From: JBBKXP01 sp038323615
GTDB lineage: Bacteria > Pseudomonadota > Alphaproteobacteria > Rhodobacterales > Rhodobacteraceae
DNA: 8,479 nucleotides
NCBI GenBank assembly: GCA_038323615.1
Contig: JBBQHC010000127.1
Location: forward strand, 1-8,479
Direction: 5' to 3'
The translations under genes were made by a program, and so were the position numbers. The first letter of the stretch is position 1. Every line of letters starts with the position of its first letter. Below, one piece after another: positions 8,435 to 8,479 of the stretch. Under the pieces are notes generated by a model. The model had not been told where the DNA came from, ran no database searches, and saw only the letters and a program-made list of their open reading frames with translations.

Positions 8435-8479
8435 AGTAAGCCTGATCCGGGGTTTTTCCGTCAAGCGATGAATGGGGTC
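8331..8479. other. Unassigned sequence that interrupts the integrase
   Basis: From about 8331 the integrase reading becomes unrelated sequence up to a stop at 8432-8434. A minus-strand reading (8464 to 8189) is open across the junction but shows no domain I recognise. The abrupt change suggests a second insertion, such as the end of an insertion sequence, or a deletion junction. I cannot identify an inverted repeat or target duplication because the other end is outside the window. Confidence 0.3.

Larger units (their letters stand above)
8058..8479. mobile_element. Left end of an integrative element inserted in tRNA-Gly
   Basis: The boundary is set where tRNA-Gly similarity breaks (8057/8058). 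From here the DNA is AT-richer (24 G+C in the 60 bases from 8101, against 41 in the 60 bases from 7741), and the first gene is an integrase fragment pointing inward from the junction. The rest of the element lies outside the window, so its size and type (genomic island, prophage or ICE) cannot be told. Bases 8058-8101 hold no gene. Confidence 0.65.

Noticed and set aside
8189..8464. Minus-strand ORF of 91 codons at the right end
   Set aside because: It crosses the integrase fragment antisense and shows no recognisable domain, so it is not reported as a gene.

Overview
The window reads as a chromosomal segment of an alphaproteobacterium, most likely of the Rhodobacterales/Roseobacter type. The main reason is a complete core of the alphaproteobacterial general stress response (GSR): an EcfG-type sigma factor, the anti-sigma factor NepR and the response regulator PhyR, next to the N-terminal part of a membrane sensor that is probably the cognate kinase. 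The DNA is GC-rich with strong third-position GC bias until about position 8057, where it becomes visibly AT-richer.

Layout: (1) 1-1001, minus strand: a two-TM sensor protein running off the left edge (periplasmic sensor domain, then the start of HAMP; kinase core outside the window). (2) 1145-1696 and 1683-1850, minus strand: ecfG and its upstream, overlapping partner nepR. (3) 1851-1932: an 82-bp divergent intergenic region with two face-to-face, almost completely superimposed EcfG-type promoters (GGAAC-N16-CGTT leftward, GGAAC-N16-GGTT rightward). (4) 1933-2760, plus strand: phyR. (5) 2830-3660, plus strand: a formate/nitrite-transporter (FNT) family gene whose continuous ORF hides two compensating 1-nt shifts. 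(6) 3688-4911 and 4908-7949: an RND efflux pair (periplasmic adaptor and inner-membrane HAE1-type permease), followed by a rho-independent terminator at 7958-7985. (7) 8012-8057: the 3' part of a tRNA-Gly(GCC) gene broken at the anticodon stem, with the N-terminal piece of a tyrosine integrase directly beyond it: the end of an integrative element. The integrase similarity itself stops abruptly near 8330.

How the parts work together: in the known GSR circuit NepR holds EcfG inactive; on stress a sensor kinase phosphorylates PhyR, whose sigma-like domain then captures NepR and frees EcfG. The promoters seen here imply that EcfG feeds back on nepR-ecfG, on phyR and possibly on the sensor gene. 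From phyR to the terminator all genes point right with short gaps (69 nt, 27 nt, 4-nt overlap) and no terminator was seen between them, so the FNT transporter and RND pump may be read through from the phyR promoter and belong to the stress regulon. That is inference from spacing.

No CRISPR array, rRNA, intact tRNA or toxin-antitoxin pair was seen. The most interesting signals are the shared bidirectional EcfG promoter, the double frameshift in the FNT gene, and the split tRNA-Gly junction with a truncated integrase.
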